This document shows, piece by piece, positions 49,963 through 59,169 of a stretch of 64,000 bases of DNA. Each line of letters starts with the position of its first letter. Within the stretch, counting starts at the first letter, position 1. The position numbers and the translations under genes were made by a program. The DNA is from Natrinema amylolyticum (GTDB lineage Archaea > Halobacteriota > Halobacteria > Halobacteriales > Natrialbaceae). The DNA is taken from assembly GCF_020515625.1 (NCBI RefSeq), contig NZ_JAIWPJ010000002.1, positions 930,001-994,000 of the forward strand, read 5' to 3'. Under the pieces are notes generated by a model. That model searched no databases and was not told the origin of the DNA. It saw nothing but the letters and a program-made list of their open reading frames with translations.

Positions 49963-52140
49963 ATGATCGAGTGGGCGGTAGACGGCGACACCCTCCACGT
50001 CACCGACGCTGACAACGCCGAGTTGGCGGTCAACGGTGACGAACTCGACGTCAGCGCTTCCGACGTCGGCGTCTCGCGCCCGGTCGACGAGACGGTCGCC
50101 CTGACGACGGACGAACTCCGGTTCCCCCACGCGGTCGTCTACGCGTTCTCTCTCGGACTCGAGGAGCAGTACGAACTCGACCCCAGCGGAGAGCCGCTCG
50201 CGCTGTCACCCGGCGAGTACATCGTCGACATCGATACGGAGATCAAGGCGTACCTTCGGTTCGCCGGTGGGGCGACGATCGAAAAAACCGACGACTACGA
50301 GGAGATCGTCGTCTCCTTTCCGGAGCGAACGCGCGTCATCCTCGGCGTCCGCTGTCGCCACGAGTTCCCCGCCGGTACGATCACCGTGCCGGACTCCCCG
50401 TCCGCGATCGCCGAGGCCATCACTCACATGGCCGCCTCGCACAAGACCGACCGTCCGGACCGGTCGTACCCCACCCTCCGCGGCCACCCGTCGCTGATCG
50501 AACGCGGTAACGAACTCGAGATTTCCGACTGCATTCGGTCCGACACTCCGGATCACGGGATCGAACTGGTCGTTCCACCGGACTACGAATCCCTGTTCGT
50601 GACCGCACCGCTGGCGTACTACCTGCAGGCAACTGTCCGGACGACCGACGAGGGGCTCGGAAACCGATCCGGGGCCGACCTCGAGCGGCCGCGGCTCCGA
50701 CTCCGCGATCACGCCATCGAGGAGGAACTCTCGCCGATGCCAGACTTGGAGCGCGACGTCGAGCGACTGCTCCGAAAGACGTTCTTCCTCGACTGCCTGG
50801 TGCGCAACGCCGGTCCCTACGGAACGACCCTCTCGGAGCACAGCCTGCTCGCAGCGCTCGGCCTCGACGCCGACGTGCTGTATCACGCCTCACCGCAGGA
50901 TCGACTCGCGACGTATCTCGACGTCCCGTATGCGGCGATCAAACACCGCCTCCCGGAGTGGCACCTCTCGACGTACGTCGCCCCGGCCTACGACAGCGTC
51001 GAGACGCTGCCCTTCCTGCTCGACCGGCTGAGCATGATCTACACGCCCCGAACCTCCGAACTCGAGGGCCAAGAGCTGGTCGAACGCTCGCTCGAGGACT
51101 TCTATCGGGGTGAGGGCGGGCCCGCCGAACTCGCGTCCGGTATCGAGGCCGGACGCGCGGCCGAGCGCGGCGGCGATCCCGGTGCCGGTAGAGCCACCAC
51201 TGGGCAGGTCGCCTCGGTCGACATCGTCAAACCCGACCTCCGGAGCGGCCGTACCCACGGCTGGCTCGCGGACGGCGTTCCGATCGACGTCTTCAAATCG
51301 ACGCCCGCGGCCTACCACAACCGCCTGGACTTCCTCGAGCGGACGAGCGATTCGACCTCGATCTGTGTCGTCCTCAACGATCCGGAGATGGCCGGCGAAC
51401 ACGACGACGTCGCCGAGATCTATCGCCAGCGCTCCGAGGAACTCACGATGGATCTCACCGTTGCGGAGTCCCTCGAGACGGCCGACCTCGCCCGCATCTT
51501 AGAGGACGACAACGACTTCGTCCACTACATCGGCCACTGCGAAACCGGCGGGCTGTGCTGTCCCGACGGGACGCTCGCGACCTCGAGTCTCGATCGCTGT
51601 AACGCACAGACGTTCTTCCTGAACGCGTGTGGCTCCTTCTACGAGGGCATGAGCCTGATCGAGAAGGGGAGCGTCGCCGGTGCCGTCACGTTCACCAAGG
51701 TGTTGAACGACCACGCCGTCAAGGTCGGGTCGACGTTCGCCAAGCTACTGGTCCACGGCTTCAGCATCGAACGCGCGATGGGGCTCGCCCGCAGGCGGAT
51801 CATGATGGGCAAGGACTACGCCGTCGTCGGCGACGGCACCCACTCGCTCACCCAAGGCGAAAGCCGCAATCCGACGACCGCGCGACTCGAGGAACTCGAG
51901 GCGAGCGGGAGCGACCGGCGGTACCTGCTGACGCTCGATTGCTACTCGACGCGGGTGACCGGCTCGTACTACTTCCCGCACACCGAAACCAACGAGTACG
52001 CCTACCTCTGTGGGAACGAGTCGAGCTTTACGCTGTCGGAGCCAGAGCTGGCGACCATGCTCGAAGAGACGGAGGCGTCGGTGATATACGACGGCGATAT
52101 CTACTGGTCGAAAGAACTCAGCAAGCGGTTCGATCAGTGA
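49963..52140 (+). CDS. CHAT-domain (caspase-like protease) protein
   Basis: 725 residues. The N-terminal ~430 residues are unrecognised (beta-rich start MIEWAVDGDTLHVTD, then helical parts around 260-360). The C-terminal part is a CHAT caspase-like domain: FVHYIGHCETGGLCCPDG gives catalytic His525 and FFLNACGSFYEGMSLIEKGS gives Cys556, in the expected order and spacing, followed by VAGAVTFTKVLNDHAVKVGSTFAKLLVHG. An Arg/Gly-rich hinge lies at ~395-410. No signal, so cytoplasmic. CHAT proteases process partners such as gasdermins or CRISPR-associated proteins elsewhere; no such partner is adjacent. Confidence 0.78.
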   Translation: MIEWAVDGDTLHVTDADNAELAVNGDELDVSASDVGVSRPVDETVALTTDELRFPHAVVYAFSLGLEEQYELDPSGEPLALSPGEYIVDIDTEIKAYLRFAGGATIEKTDDYEEIVVSFPERTRVILGVRCRHEFPAGTITVPDSPSAIAEAITHMAASHKTDRPDRSYPTLRGHPSLIERGNELEISDCIRSDTPDHGIELVVPPDYESLFVTAPLAYYLQATVRTTDEGLGNRSGADLERPRLRLRDHAIEEELSPMPDLERDVERLLRKTFFLDCLVRNAGPYGTTLSEHSLLAALGLDADVLYHASPQDRLATYLDVPYAAIKHRLPEWHLSTYVAPAYDSVETLPFLLDRLSMIYTPRTSELEGQELVERSLEDFYRGEGGPAELASGIEAGRAAERGGDPGAGRATTGQVASVDIVKPDLRSGRTHGWLADGVPIDVFKSTPAAYHNRLDFLERTSDSTSICVVLNDPEMAGEHDDVAEIYRQRSEELTMDLTVAESLETADLARILEDDNDFVHYIGHCETGGLCCPDGTLATSSLDRCNAQTFFLNACGSFYEGMSLIEKGSVAGAVTFTKVLNDHAVKVGSTFAKLLVHGFSIERAMGLARRRIMMGKDYAVVGDGTHSLTQGESRNPTTARLEELEASGSDRRYLLTLDCYSTRVTGSYYFPHTETNEYAYLCGNESSFTLSEPELATMLEETEASVIYDGDIYWSKELSKRFDQ

Positions 52141-52510
52141 GCGGCTACGGCCCGCCGTAGGTACTGACTCGCTTCGCCCGCGCTGTTAACCGTCGCGACG
52201 TCCGGTCCGTTCTTCGCCCGTTCACTGCGCTCTCGACTAACTCCTGTACGACCCACCACAGTCGGTTGCGTCGAACGCCCATACGATATCGTAATAACAT
52301 GTTTTCGGTATATAGTTATTGTACGCTCGACTACAGATGTCCGTTCGCCACCGGTCGTCGATGGGACCCACCTCAACGACCGAGAGCGAGGAAGAGGGGG
52401 GAGGGGTTTTCGTCTCGCTACTACCGTAAGTGATATCACTCATTCATCGGCGAACTAACGAATTATAGGACAAAAATTACCGGTACAGGCCTCAGGGGAG
52501 AAGTTCTGGT
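52141..52510. other. Gap downstream of the CHAT gene
   Basis: 370 bases without a convincing gene. Contains an AT-rich inverted repeat (AATAAC...GTTATT around 52290-52320) and the promoter region of the next gene. A minus-strand frame at 52237-52443 (68 codons) was considered and not called. Confidence 0.4.
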
Positions 52511-52564
52511 GTGCAAACGGCCACCAAAATTAAGTACGCTGCTCTCGATTACTTCTGTATAGGC

Positions 52565-53383
52565 ATGACCTCGAATTTACTTAACCACCAGATTGACGAT
52601 ATCCTCGAGTCCGTGCTCGAGGACGCGAGCGGCGATATCTACATGGTCAACCCGTCGCGGGACGCCATCGAAGAGTTCGTTTCCGTCGCGACCGCGTTCG
52701 ACGGCGACCTGCCGTCGGTACACATGCTCGCCGACGAACGAACGCTGAAAGACGTCATGGACGACTTCATCGTCGCCTCGAACGCCGCCGACCTCATCAG
52801 CGAGGGCGCGCTGTCGCTGCGAACGCTCGAGGAGGCCCCCGAGAACTCGCTGCTGGTCAGCGAGGACCGCGTCGTCGCGCTGGTCCACGCCGGCGACCGC
52901 GTCGGCGGGCTCACCACCGACGACGAGAGCTTCGTCGACGATACCTACGCCACCTACGCGGGTCGCTGGGAGGACGCCACCGACTTCAACCTCCGGACCC
53001 CGCCGATCACGGACGTCCGCGAAACGCTCTCCGACGAGATCAGTCCCGAGGCCGAGGCCGACTTCACCGCGATCCTGAACTCGCTCGAGACCGCTCGCGG
53101 CGACGGCGACGGGCTCGACGAGGTCACCATTTCCCTGCTCGTGGCCGCCAAGAACGAGGCCCTGCTGTACGACATCAGCAAGTGGGGCGAGGACGTCGGG
53201 ATCGCCTCCAAGGCGACGTTCTCCCGAACGAAGACCAAGCTCGAGGACATGGGTCTAATCGACACCGAGAAGGTCCCGATCGACGTCGGCCGCCCGCGCC
53301 TGCGCCTCAAGATCGGCGACGAGCGCCTCAGCGAGGCCGACAACGGCCAGCTCGCGACGGTGGCGCAGTCGATTCTCAACTAA
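52565..53383 (+). CDS. tbsP: TbsP-like transcriptional regulator (DUF5821)
   Basis: 272 residues, haloarchaeal family. N-terminal domain: LLNHQIDDILESVLEDASGD, IYMVNPSRDAIEEFVSVATA and HMLADERTLKDVMDDFIVAS. C-terminal winged helix: VTISLLVAAKNEALLYDISK, then GIASKATFSRTKTKLEDMGL and DVGRPRLRLKIGD, a classical HTH. It matches my recollection of TbsP, which in Haloferax volcanii acts with TrmB on gapII and gluconeogenic control. ATG 52565 chosen; an ttaagtac box 30 bases upstream fits a leaderless transcript. Confidence 0.72.
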   Translation: MTSNLLNHQIDDILESVLEDASGDIYMVNPSRDAIEEFVSVATAFDGDLPSVHMLADERTLKDVMDDFIVASNAADLISEGALSLRTLEEAPENSLLVSEDRVVALVHAGDRVGGLTTDDESFVDDTYATYAGRWEDATDFNLRTPPITDVRETLSDEISPEAEADFTAILNSLETARGDGDGLDEVTISLLVAAKNEALLYDISKWGEDVGIASKATFSRTKTKLEDMGLIDTEKVPIDVGRPRLRLKIGDERLSEADNGQLATVAQSILN

Positions 53384-53384
53384 C

Positions 53385-53454
53385 AACCTTTTACTCTGCA
53401 GTCTGTTGCGCTGGCGGCTTCGCCGCACAGCGCAACGTCCCTCGGTAAAAGGTT
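53385..53454 (+). terminator. Large hairpin just after the tbsP-like stop
   Basis: AACCTTTTAC (53385-53394) pairs with GTAAAAGGTT (53445-53454), and inside it GTTGCGCTG (53405-53413) pairs with CAGCGCAAC (53428-53436) around a GCGGC/GCCGC tip. A pyrimidine run (actcctccctcccc) follows. It begins two bases after the TAA, so it may stop transcription or protect the 3' end; it could equally be a repeat. The rest of the gap to 53668 shows no gene. Confidence 0.55.
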
Positions 53455-53668
53455 GATCAAAAGCACTCCTCCCTCCCCTACGGGTCGGTCGTCGGCCCGC
53501 TCGCTCACTTCGTTCGCTCGCGGTGGATTACAGGTAAGCGCCTGCCCTCCCCCGAGTCGCGTGCCCTCACGTTCGTTCGGGCCCGCTCCCGGCCACGGCG
53601 TTCTCCAGTTGGTTTTCTACGGTTTCTATGGCGCAAACCCCAAGTCCTCGCCGTGCGACGGTTCGCGT

Positions 53669-54373
53669 ATGTACGAGGCCGTCCACGCCCATCCCGACGG
53701 ACAGAGCACGGTCGCCAGGTTCGCGAAGACGGCGGCCGACTACGGCTACGAGGGCGTGGTCGTGCGCAATCACGGCGACGCTCGAGCGGCGTACGATCCC
53801 GAAGCGATCCGCGAGGAGTACGGGATCGACGTCGTCGAGGGCGTCGAGATTCGGGCCGACGACCCGCAGCAGGCGAGCGGGTCGGTAGGGAACTATCGGA
53901 CGTCGGAGACGATCGTCGGCATCCACGGCGGGACGAACGGGCTGAACCGCTTCGCCGTCGAACAGCCGAAGGTCGACGTGCTCGCACACCCGATGACCGA
54001 TGGCGGCGACATCAATCACGTGCTGGCGAAAGCCGCCGTCGAGAACGGTGTTCGGATCGAATTCAATCTCTCCGGAGTCCTGCGAGAGAGCGGCGGCCAC
54101 CGCGTCCGGGTCGTACAGTCGCTGCGAAAGCTTCAGGAGATCGTCGACCACTACGACGCGCCCTACGTCGTGAGCGCCGATCCGACCTCGCACCTCGAGC
54201 TGCGGGTACCCCGCGAACTGAAAGCCCTCGGCGAGCAGATCGGCTTCGCTCCCGAATTCATCGAGGACGGGCTCGCGGAGTGGGGCCGGCTGGCCGAGCG
54301 CAACCGCCACGTCGACTCCGAGTCGTTCATTGAGCCGGGGGTCGAACGTGGCAGGTATGAAGAAGAGTCTTGA
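53669..54373 (+). CDS. rnp3: RNase P protein component 3 (Rpp30)
   Basis: Archaeal Rpp30-type subunit of RNase P, a TIM-barrel-like fold, 234 residues. Motifs: YEAVHAHPDGQSTVARFAKT, GYEGVVVRNHGDA, VVEGVEIRADDPQQASGSVG, QPKVDVLAHPMTDGGDINHV, GVRIEFNLSGVL, APYVVSADPTSHLELR. ATG 53669 chosen by family fit. It starts the superoperon with a methyltransferase, Pop5 and psmA, overlapping the methyltransferase start by 17 bases. Confidence 0.9.
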   Translation: MYEAVHAHPDGQSTVARFAKTAADYGYEGVVVRNHGDARAAYDPEAIREEYGIDVVEGVEIRADDPQQASGSVGNYRTSETIVGIHGGTNGLNRFAVEQPKVDVLAHPMTDGGDINHVLAKAAVENGVRIEFNLSGVLRESGGHRVRVVQSLRKLQEIVDHYDAPYVVSADPTSHLELRVPRELKALGEQIGFAPEFIEDGLAEWGRLAERNRHVDSESFIEPGVERGRYEEES

Positions 54374-54989
54374 GGAGCACGCCGCGCGGTTCGACGAGAA
54401 GGCCGGCGAGTACGACGACTCGAAGTCCAAGGAGTACCACGCCTGTGCGAACCTCGTCGTCGAGCACGCCGCTCCCGCGGCCGACGACGTCGTCCTCGAT
54501 CTGGCGACCGGGACCGGCGCGATCGCGCTCGCGCTGGCCCCCGACGCGAAGCGGGTCGTGGGCCGCGACATCAGCGAGGAGATGATGGCCGAAGCCGAGG
54601 AGAAGGCCGACGACGAAGGCCTCGAGAACCTCGCGTTCGATCACGGGAGCTTTCGGGAACCGAACTACGACGGCCCGGTCGATATCGTCACCTCGAACTT
54701 CGCTCTGCACCACCTCTCGGACGAGGAAAAGCGCGAGGCGATCGCGGTCATCGCCGACCTGGAGCCGCGCAAATTCGTGCTCGGGGACGTGATGTTCTTC
54801 GGCGAGCCGGATCCGGACGCGCCCTTCTACTCGCCCGAGGTCGACGATCCGGCGACCGTCGGCGTGCTCGCGGACGCCTTCACAGACGCCGGCTTCTCGC
54901 TGACGGCCGTCGAGCGCGTCCACGATCAGGTGGGCGTACTGGTCGCCGAACGGAGCCCGACCGCGGTCGACGCAACGACCGACGAATGA
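54357..54989 (+). CDS. Class I SAM-dependent methyltransferase
   Basis: 210 residues with Rossmann-type SAM motif VLDLATGTGAIALALAP, acidic second strand (VVGRDISEEMMAEAEEKA), motif FDHGSFREP and DIVTSNFALHHLSDEEKREA. Wedged between two RNase P subunits and overlapping both, a placement seen in haloarchaea. This context suggests a tRNA/RNA or translation-related target, but the sequence alone does not tell. Confidence 0.85.
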   Translation: MKKSLEEHAARFDEKAGEYDDSKSKEYHACANLVVEHAAPAADDVVLDLATGTGAIALALAPDAKRVVGRDISEEMMAEAEEKADDEGLENLAFDHGSFREPNYDGPVDIVTSNFALHHLSDEEKREAIAVIADLEPRKFVLGDVMFFGEPDPDAPFYSPEVDDPATVGVLADAFTDAGFSLTAVERVHDQVGVLVAERSPTAVDATTDE

Positions 54990-55471
54990 AACACCTCCCG
55001 AAGCACCTCCGCCCGCGCTGGCGATACCTCGCGGTCGAACTCGAGACGTGGCCGGACGAGCGGATCGGTAGGCGATCGTTCCAGCGGGAACTGTGGTATG
55101 CGGGCCAGAACCTGCTGGGCGATCCGGGCAGCGCCGACGCCGATCTGTCGGTCGTCAGGTTCGAGTTCGCCGACGGAACCGGCGAAGCGATCGTTAAAGT
55201 CCGCCGCGGGGAGACCGAACCCGCTCGAGCGGCGCTGGCCTGTATCGATGGAATCGACGGCGCTCCCCTCGGGATTCGGGTCCGCGGTATCAGTGGCACG
55301 ATCCGTGCCGCTGAAGAAAACTATTTAGGACGCGCCGGGCAAGATTCGGGAGAGAGAAACGTCGTGTTCGGGAACGAAGAGCGAGTCGCCGTCCTGCGGG
55401 ACGGCGTTGGGGACGTGCGACTCGATGAGGCGTTCGTGGGCGCGACAGACCTCGATTACCATTTAGTGTGA
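54986..55471 (+). CDS. rnp2: RNase P protein component 2 (Pop5)
   Basis: Archaeal Pop5-type RNase P subunit. N-terminus [19 protein letters not shown] and [18 protein letters not shown] are characteristic; the ferredoxin-like fold continues [20 protein letters not shown]. 161 residues, with a halophile-type tail ([20 protein letters not shown]). ATG overlaps the methyltransferase stop (ATGA). psmA begins 4 bases after its stop. Confidence 0.88.
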   Translation: MKHLPKHLRPRWRYLAVELETWPDERIGRRSFQRELWYAGQNLLGDPGSADADLSVVRFEFADGTGEAIVKVRRGETEPARAALACIDGIDGAPLGIRVRGISGTIRAAEENYLGRAGQDSGERNVVFGNEERVAVLRDGVGDVRLDEAFVGATDLDYHLV

Positions 55472-55475
55472 TACT

Positions 55476-56078
55476 ATGCAGGGACAACAACAACAGCAGG
55501 CGTACGACCGCGGCATCACGATCTTCTCGCCCGACGGCCGACTCTACCAGGTCGAGTACGCTCGTGAGGCGGTCAAACGAGGCACGGCGAGTATCGGAGT
55601 CCGAACGAACGACGGCGTCGTCCTCGCGGTCGACAAACGAGTTCCCTCCCCGCTGCTCGAGGACTCGAGCGTCGAGAAGATTCACAAGGCCGACGACCAC
55701 GTCGGTATCGCCAGCGCGGGCCACGTGGCCGACGCCCGCCAGCTGATCGACTTCGCACGCCGCCAGACGCAGGTCAACCAGCTGCGCTACGGCGAGCCCA
55801 TTGGCGTCGAGACGCTGACCAAGGAAGTCACCGACCACATCCAGCAGTACACCCAGGTCGGCGGTGCCCGACCGTTCGGTGTCGCGCTGATCGTCGGCGG
55901 CATCGACAACGGCGAACCGCGCCTGTTCGAGACCGACCCCTCGGGGACCCCCTACGAGTGGAAGGCGCTGGCCGTCGGTTCCGACCGCGGCGAACTCCAG
56001 ACCTACCTCGAGGAGAACGACCTCCTCGATACGGGCGAGAGCGAGGACGAGGACGCAGACGACGAACCTGCCGAGTAA
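55476..56078 (+). CDS. psmA: Proteasome alpha subunit, C-terminally shortened
   Basis: Alpha-ring subunit of the 20S proteasome. The N-terminal gate and helix H0 are intact ([20 protein letters not shown]), followed by [20 protein letters not shown] and [20 protein letters not shown]. The family continues after [12 protein letters not shown] with helices and strands for ~50 more residues (H4, S9, S10). Here the sequence jumps to [20 protein letters not shown], resembling the final helix and acidic tail. Total 200 residues against the usual ~230-255. The frame is intact. Either a real in-frame deletion (possibly between two YLEEN-like segments) or an assembly artefact. Haloarchaea often have a second alpha subunit. 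Confidence 0.88.
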   Translation: MQGQQQQQAYDRGITIFSPDGRLYQVEYAREAVKRGTASIGVRTNDGVVLAVDKRVPSPLLEDSSVEKIHKADDHVGIASAGHVADARQLIDFARRQTQVNQLRYGEPIGVETLTKEVTDHIQQYTQVGGARPFGVALIVGGIDNGEPRLFETDPSGTPYEWKALAVGSDRGELQTYLEENDLLDTGESEDEDADDEPAE

Positions 56079-56291
56079 TCGAGACGCCACGTGCGGTTTC
56101 CGACGCCGTTTTCCGCAGTCACTGCGCGAGGAGCGCCCCGCTCGACGGTCGTGATCGGCGAGGGAGACGATCAGGGGCTCGATCGCATCGAGACGGCGAC
56201 CGCACCGACCCGATACGGCCCGGTGCGTTTCGACCGCGATACCGGATCAGTTCGGGAAACACTCTTTTCATTGGCGGGGGAACCGTCAGGT
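56079..56291. other. Gap between psmA and SBDS, open in the SBDS frame
   Basis: The SBDS frame is open back to 56091 and reads coding-like (VVIGEGDDQGLDRIETATAP), but SBDS proteins begin at M-I-S-L-D-E-A. The stretch could be a short leader peptide, a 5' UTR or a decayed gene. No other content seen. Confidence 0.3.
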
Positions 56292-57017
56292 ATGATTTCG
56301 CTTGACGAGGCAGTGACGGCGCGACTCGAGTCCCACGGGGCGCGCTTCGAAGTGTTAGTCGACCCGGACGCGGCGCTCGAAATCAAACGCGACGAGTTCG
56401 AGGGGGATCTCGAAGACGTGATCGCCGCCGAGGACGTCTTCGAGGACGCCTCCCGCGGTGATCGGCCCGCCGAGGCCGACCTTGAGAAGGTCTTCGATAC
56501 CACGGAGCCGCTGGAGATCATCCCCCAGGTGATCAAGCAGGGAGAGATCCAGATCACGGCCGATCAGCGCCGCGAGATGCAAGAACAGAAGCGAAAGCAG
56601 TTGATCGACACGATCACGCGCAACGCGGTCAACCCGCAGATGGACAACGCGCCCCATCCGCCCGAACGGATCGAGAACGCCTTAGAGGAGGCCGGCTTCA
56701 CCGTCGATCCGATGGAGCCGGTTCAGGAGCAGGTCGACGACGCCTTAGACGCGCTGCGGCCGATCATCCCGATCCGGTTCGAGGAGGTCACCGTCGCCGT
56801 GCAGGTGCCGGCCGACCACGCCGGCAGCGCGCAGGCGAAGATCCGCCAGTTCGGCGATCTCGAGCGCGAGGAGTGGCAGGGCGACGGCTCGTGGATCGGC
56901 GTGCTCACGTTCCCGGCCGGCCTGCAAAACGAGTTCTACGACACCGTCAACGAACACACCAGCGGCAACGCGGAGACGGAGATCGTCAAAGACAAAGACG
57001 ATCTTCGAACGCGATAA
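56292..57017 (+). CDS. Ribosome maturation protein SBDS
   Basis: Archaeal Sdo1/SBDS homologue, 241 residues, which with EF-2-like GTPases releases the anti-association factor from the large subunit. Motifs: MISLDEAVTARLESHGARFE (FYSH domain start), DVIAAEDVFEDASRGDRP, LEIIPQVIKQGEIQITADQR, NAVNPQMDNAPHPPERIENA, then the ferredoxin-like C-terminal domain (RFEEVTVAVQVPADHAGSAQ). Start at 56292 fits the family. Same strand and block as RNase P and proteasome genes, as in many archaea. Confidence 0.93.
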   Translation: MISLDEAVTARLESHGARFEVLVDPDAALEIKRDEFEGDLEDVIAAEDVFEDASRGDRPAEADLEKVFDTTEPLEIIPQVIKQGEIQITADQRREMQEQKRKQLIDTITRNAVNPQMDNAPHPPERIENALEEAGFTVDPMEPVQEQVDDALDALRPIIPIRFEEVTVAVQVPADHAGSAQAKIRQFGDLEREEWQGDGSWIGVLTFPAGLQNEFYDTVNEHTSGNAETEIVKDKDDLRTR

Positions 57018-57052
57018 GGACGACGCGAGCCGAGTGTCCGTTCGACGCCGCG

Positions 57053-57370
57053 TTATCCGCGTCGAAAGCCGACCAGAAAGCCGCCGGTAAAGCCCGCGCC
57101 GATCGACAGCGTCGAGATCATCGACTGGAGCCAGTGAATGTCCGCCGCATCCCCCGCTCGTTCCTGTGTCTTCAGGATCCCGGCCGAGAGCCGGTTCCAG
57201 TCGACGATGATGATCCCCTGGGACTCGAGGTAGCGAAAGGCCATCAGTTGGACGCCGACGATGATCGCGAGGAGTTTCGCGATCTTCTTCGCTGCGAACC
57301 CGATGAGGCCGCCGATGACCGCGCCGCCCCCGAACTCGAGGCCGAGCGCCGTCGGATCGAGATCTAGCAT
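57053..57370 (-). CDS. FUN14-family membrane protein
   Basis: 105 residues. FUN14-like helices: LEFGGGAVIGGLIGFAAKKI with the conserved Gly-rich first helix, LLAIIVGVQLMAFRYLESQG and the final helix STLSIGAGFTGGFLVGFRRG. In haloarchaea such genes commonly sit near SBDS/RNase P genes; function in archaea unknown. Convergent with the SBDS gene. The 359-base gap beyond (57371-57729) shows no gene. Confidence 0.8.
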   Translation of the reverse strand: MLDLDPTALGLEFGGGAVIGGLIGFAAKKIAKLLAIIVGVQLMAFRYLESQGIIIVDWNRLSAGILKTQERAGDAADIHWLQSMISTLSIGAGFTGGFLVGFRRG

Positions 57371-57729
57371 TATGCACCTCAATTCGAGTCGGTTCCTATG
57401 ACTGTTGTGGTCGGCTCCGTTCGAGGAGCGCGTGAGCGATCCGATCGAGGGACGATACCCTGCCGAGACGACATCGAGCCGATCTGCGAGCGAATCGAAT
57501 GACCGCGGTGGGCGCGGGATTCAAGACGGTTCGTCGCGTACGGGCGGGTATGACTCACGTGCGTCCAACGGAGGTGTGCGACCGGCATCGTTAGCGTCTC
57601 CGGGTCCACGCGGCAGTGCCCGCACCGTCGACGCGGCCGGCGCGTGCGAGCGACGGATCGCAGGAGCGTCGAGCGACGGCGCTTGAGCGAGCACGACCGA
57701 CCACGCCCGGCAGACACACAGCCACCCGT

Positions 57730-59034
57730 ATGAACACGATCATCGCAAAACGCGTCGATTCCGGCACGGCCGACACGAGCGAGATTCGCGACCTGGCCCG
57801 CGCGGCGGGGTACACCGTCGTCGGCGAGGTCACGCAGTCCAGACGGGCCGACCCGGCCCTTCAGATCGGTGAGGGAAAAGCCGAGGAACTGGCCGCGCTC
57901 GTCGCGGAGACCGACGCGACGACCGTCGTCTTCGACAATCGGCTCGGCCCCTATCAGACGTACAACCTCGGACAACTTCTGCCCGACGGCGTCGAGGTCA
58001 TCGACCGGTTCACGCTGATCCTCGAGATCTTCGGTCAGCGCGCCCAGACCCGGAAGGCCCAGCTCCAGGTCGAACTGGCCGAACTCCGATACGAACTACC
58101 CCGCGCAGAGGCGAAGACGAGCCTCGCCAAGCGGGAGGAACATCCGGGCTTCATGGGCCTCGGTGAGTACGACGAGAGCCGCGAACGGGACATCAAGGCC
58201 CAGATCAGCCGGATCAAGGACGAGCTCGAGCGGATCGAGCAGACCGAACAGCAACGCCGGGAGCGCCGTCGCGACTCCGGGTTCGATCTGGTCGCGCTCG
58301 CGGGCTACACCAACGCGGGCAAGTCGACCCTGTTGCGCCAGATCGCGACCGATCTCGAGGTCGAGGAAAACGAGGAGCTCCACCCCGATCTGGACCCGAC
58401 GGCCGAGTCCCAGGACAAGCTGTTCACGACGCTGGGGACGACGACTCGACGCGCGGCGATCGATCGGCGGGACGTGCTGGTGACCGACACCGTCGGGTTC
58501 ATCAGCGATCTGCCCCACTGGCTGGTCGAGTCGTTCAAGTCGACGCTGGACTCGGTCTACCGGGCCGACCTGGTCTTGCTCGTCGTCGACGTCAGCGAAC
58601 CGATCGACGAGATCCACGAGAAGCTGGTCACCTCCCACGACACCCTCTACGAGCGCAACGAAGCGCCGATCGTGACCGTCCTGAACAAGGTCGATCAGGT
58701 GAGCGACGAGGAACTCGCGGAGAAACGCGAGGCGCTCTCGTCGCTCGCGCCGAACCCGGTCACCGTCAGCGCCAAGGAGGGACTCAACGTCGACGGCCTC
58801 CTCGAGCGGATCGATCACGAACTGCCGGACTGGGAGGAAGAGCGCCTTATGTTGCCGATGACCGACGACACGATGAGCGTCGTCTCGTGGCTCCACGACA
58901 ACGCGAACGTCGACGACGTCACCTACGGCGACGAGGACGTCATCGTCTCCTTCGAGGCCCGACCCGCGGTCATCTCGCAGGCGCGCTCGCGAGCGAGCGA
59001 GTTGCGGACGACGGCAGCGGAATCGGCGTCGTAA
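57730..59034 (+). CDS. hflX: HflX-type GTPase
   Basis: Ribosome-associated GTPase, 434 residues. N-terminal HflX domain: VVFDNRLGPYQTYNLGQLLP, EIFGQRAQTRKAQLQVELAE, YELPRAEAKTS. GTPase: G1 GYTNAGKSTLL, G3 DTVGFISDLPHWLVESFKST, G4 NKVD, G5 VSAKEG. C-terminal HflX extension short. It splits or rescues stalled ribosomes in bacteria; the archaeal role is thought similar. ATG 57730 chosen by family N-terminus MNTIIAKRVDSGTAD. Confidence 0.93.
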   Translation: MNTIIAKRVDSGTADTSEIRDLARAAGYTVVGEVTQSRRADPALQIGEGKAEELAALVAETDATTVVFDNRLGPYQTYNLGQLLPDGVEVIDRFTLILEIFGQRAQTRKAQLQVELAELRYELPRAEAKTSLAKREEHPGFMGLGEYDESRERDIKAQISRIKDELERIEQTEQQRRERRRDSGFDLVALAGYTNAGKSTLLRQIATDLEVEENEELHPDLDPTAESQDKLFTTLGTTTRRAAIDRRDVLVTDTVGFISDLPHWLVESFKSTLDSVYRADLVLLVVDVSEPIDEIHEKLVTSHDTLYERNEAPIVTVLNKVDQVSDEELAEKREALSSLAPNPVTVSAKEGLNVDGLLERIDHELPDWEEERLMLPMTDDTMSVVSWLHDNANVDDVTYGDEDVIVSFEARPAVISQARSRASELRTTAAESAS

Positions 59035-59138
59035 GGATATCAATCGCCGGTTCGAGCTATTACTCGCGTTTTCGAGACACAGCACGTCGGTCCGATTCCG
59101 TCTCTCGCGGTGAGTCCGACCGCTGCCACGACCCTCAC

Positions 59139-59147
59139 TTATAAATC
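59139..59147 (+). promoter_or_regulatory. Strong TATA box before the first ketothiolase gene
   Basis: TTATAAATC ends 22 bases before the ATG at 59170 (centre about -27), a near-ideal archaeal TATA element for a leaderless message. The second copy lacks an equally good box at this distance. Confidence 0.65.
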
Positions 59148-59169
59148 AATACCTCGAGTCTGATAGGTT

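Noticed and set aside
52237-52443. 68-codon minus-strand frame after the CHAT gene (a possible HalOD1-like remnant)
   Set aside because: Only a few residues (SSSLSVVEV) resemble HalOD1 and the rest does not; no ribosome site seen.
56091-56291. N-terminal extension of the SBDS protein or a separate gene
   Set aside because: SBDS proteins start at the methionine at 56292; the upstream open stretch lacks similarity and a clear ribosome site.
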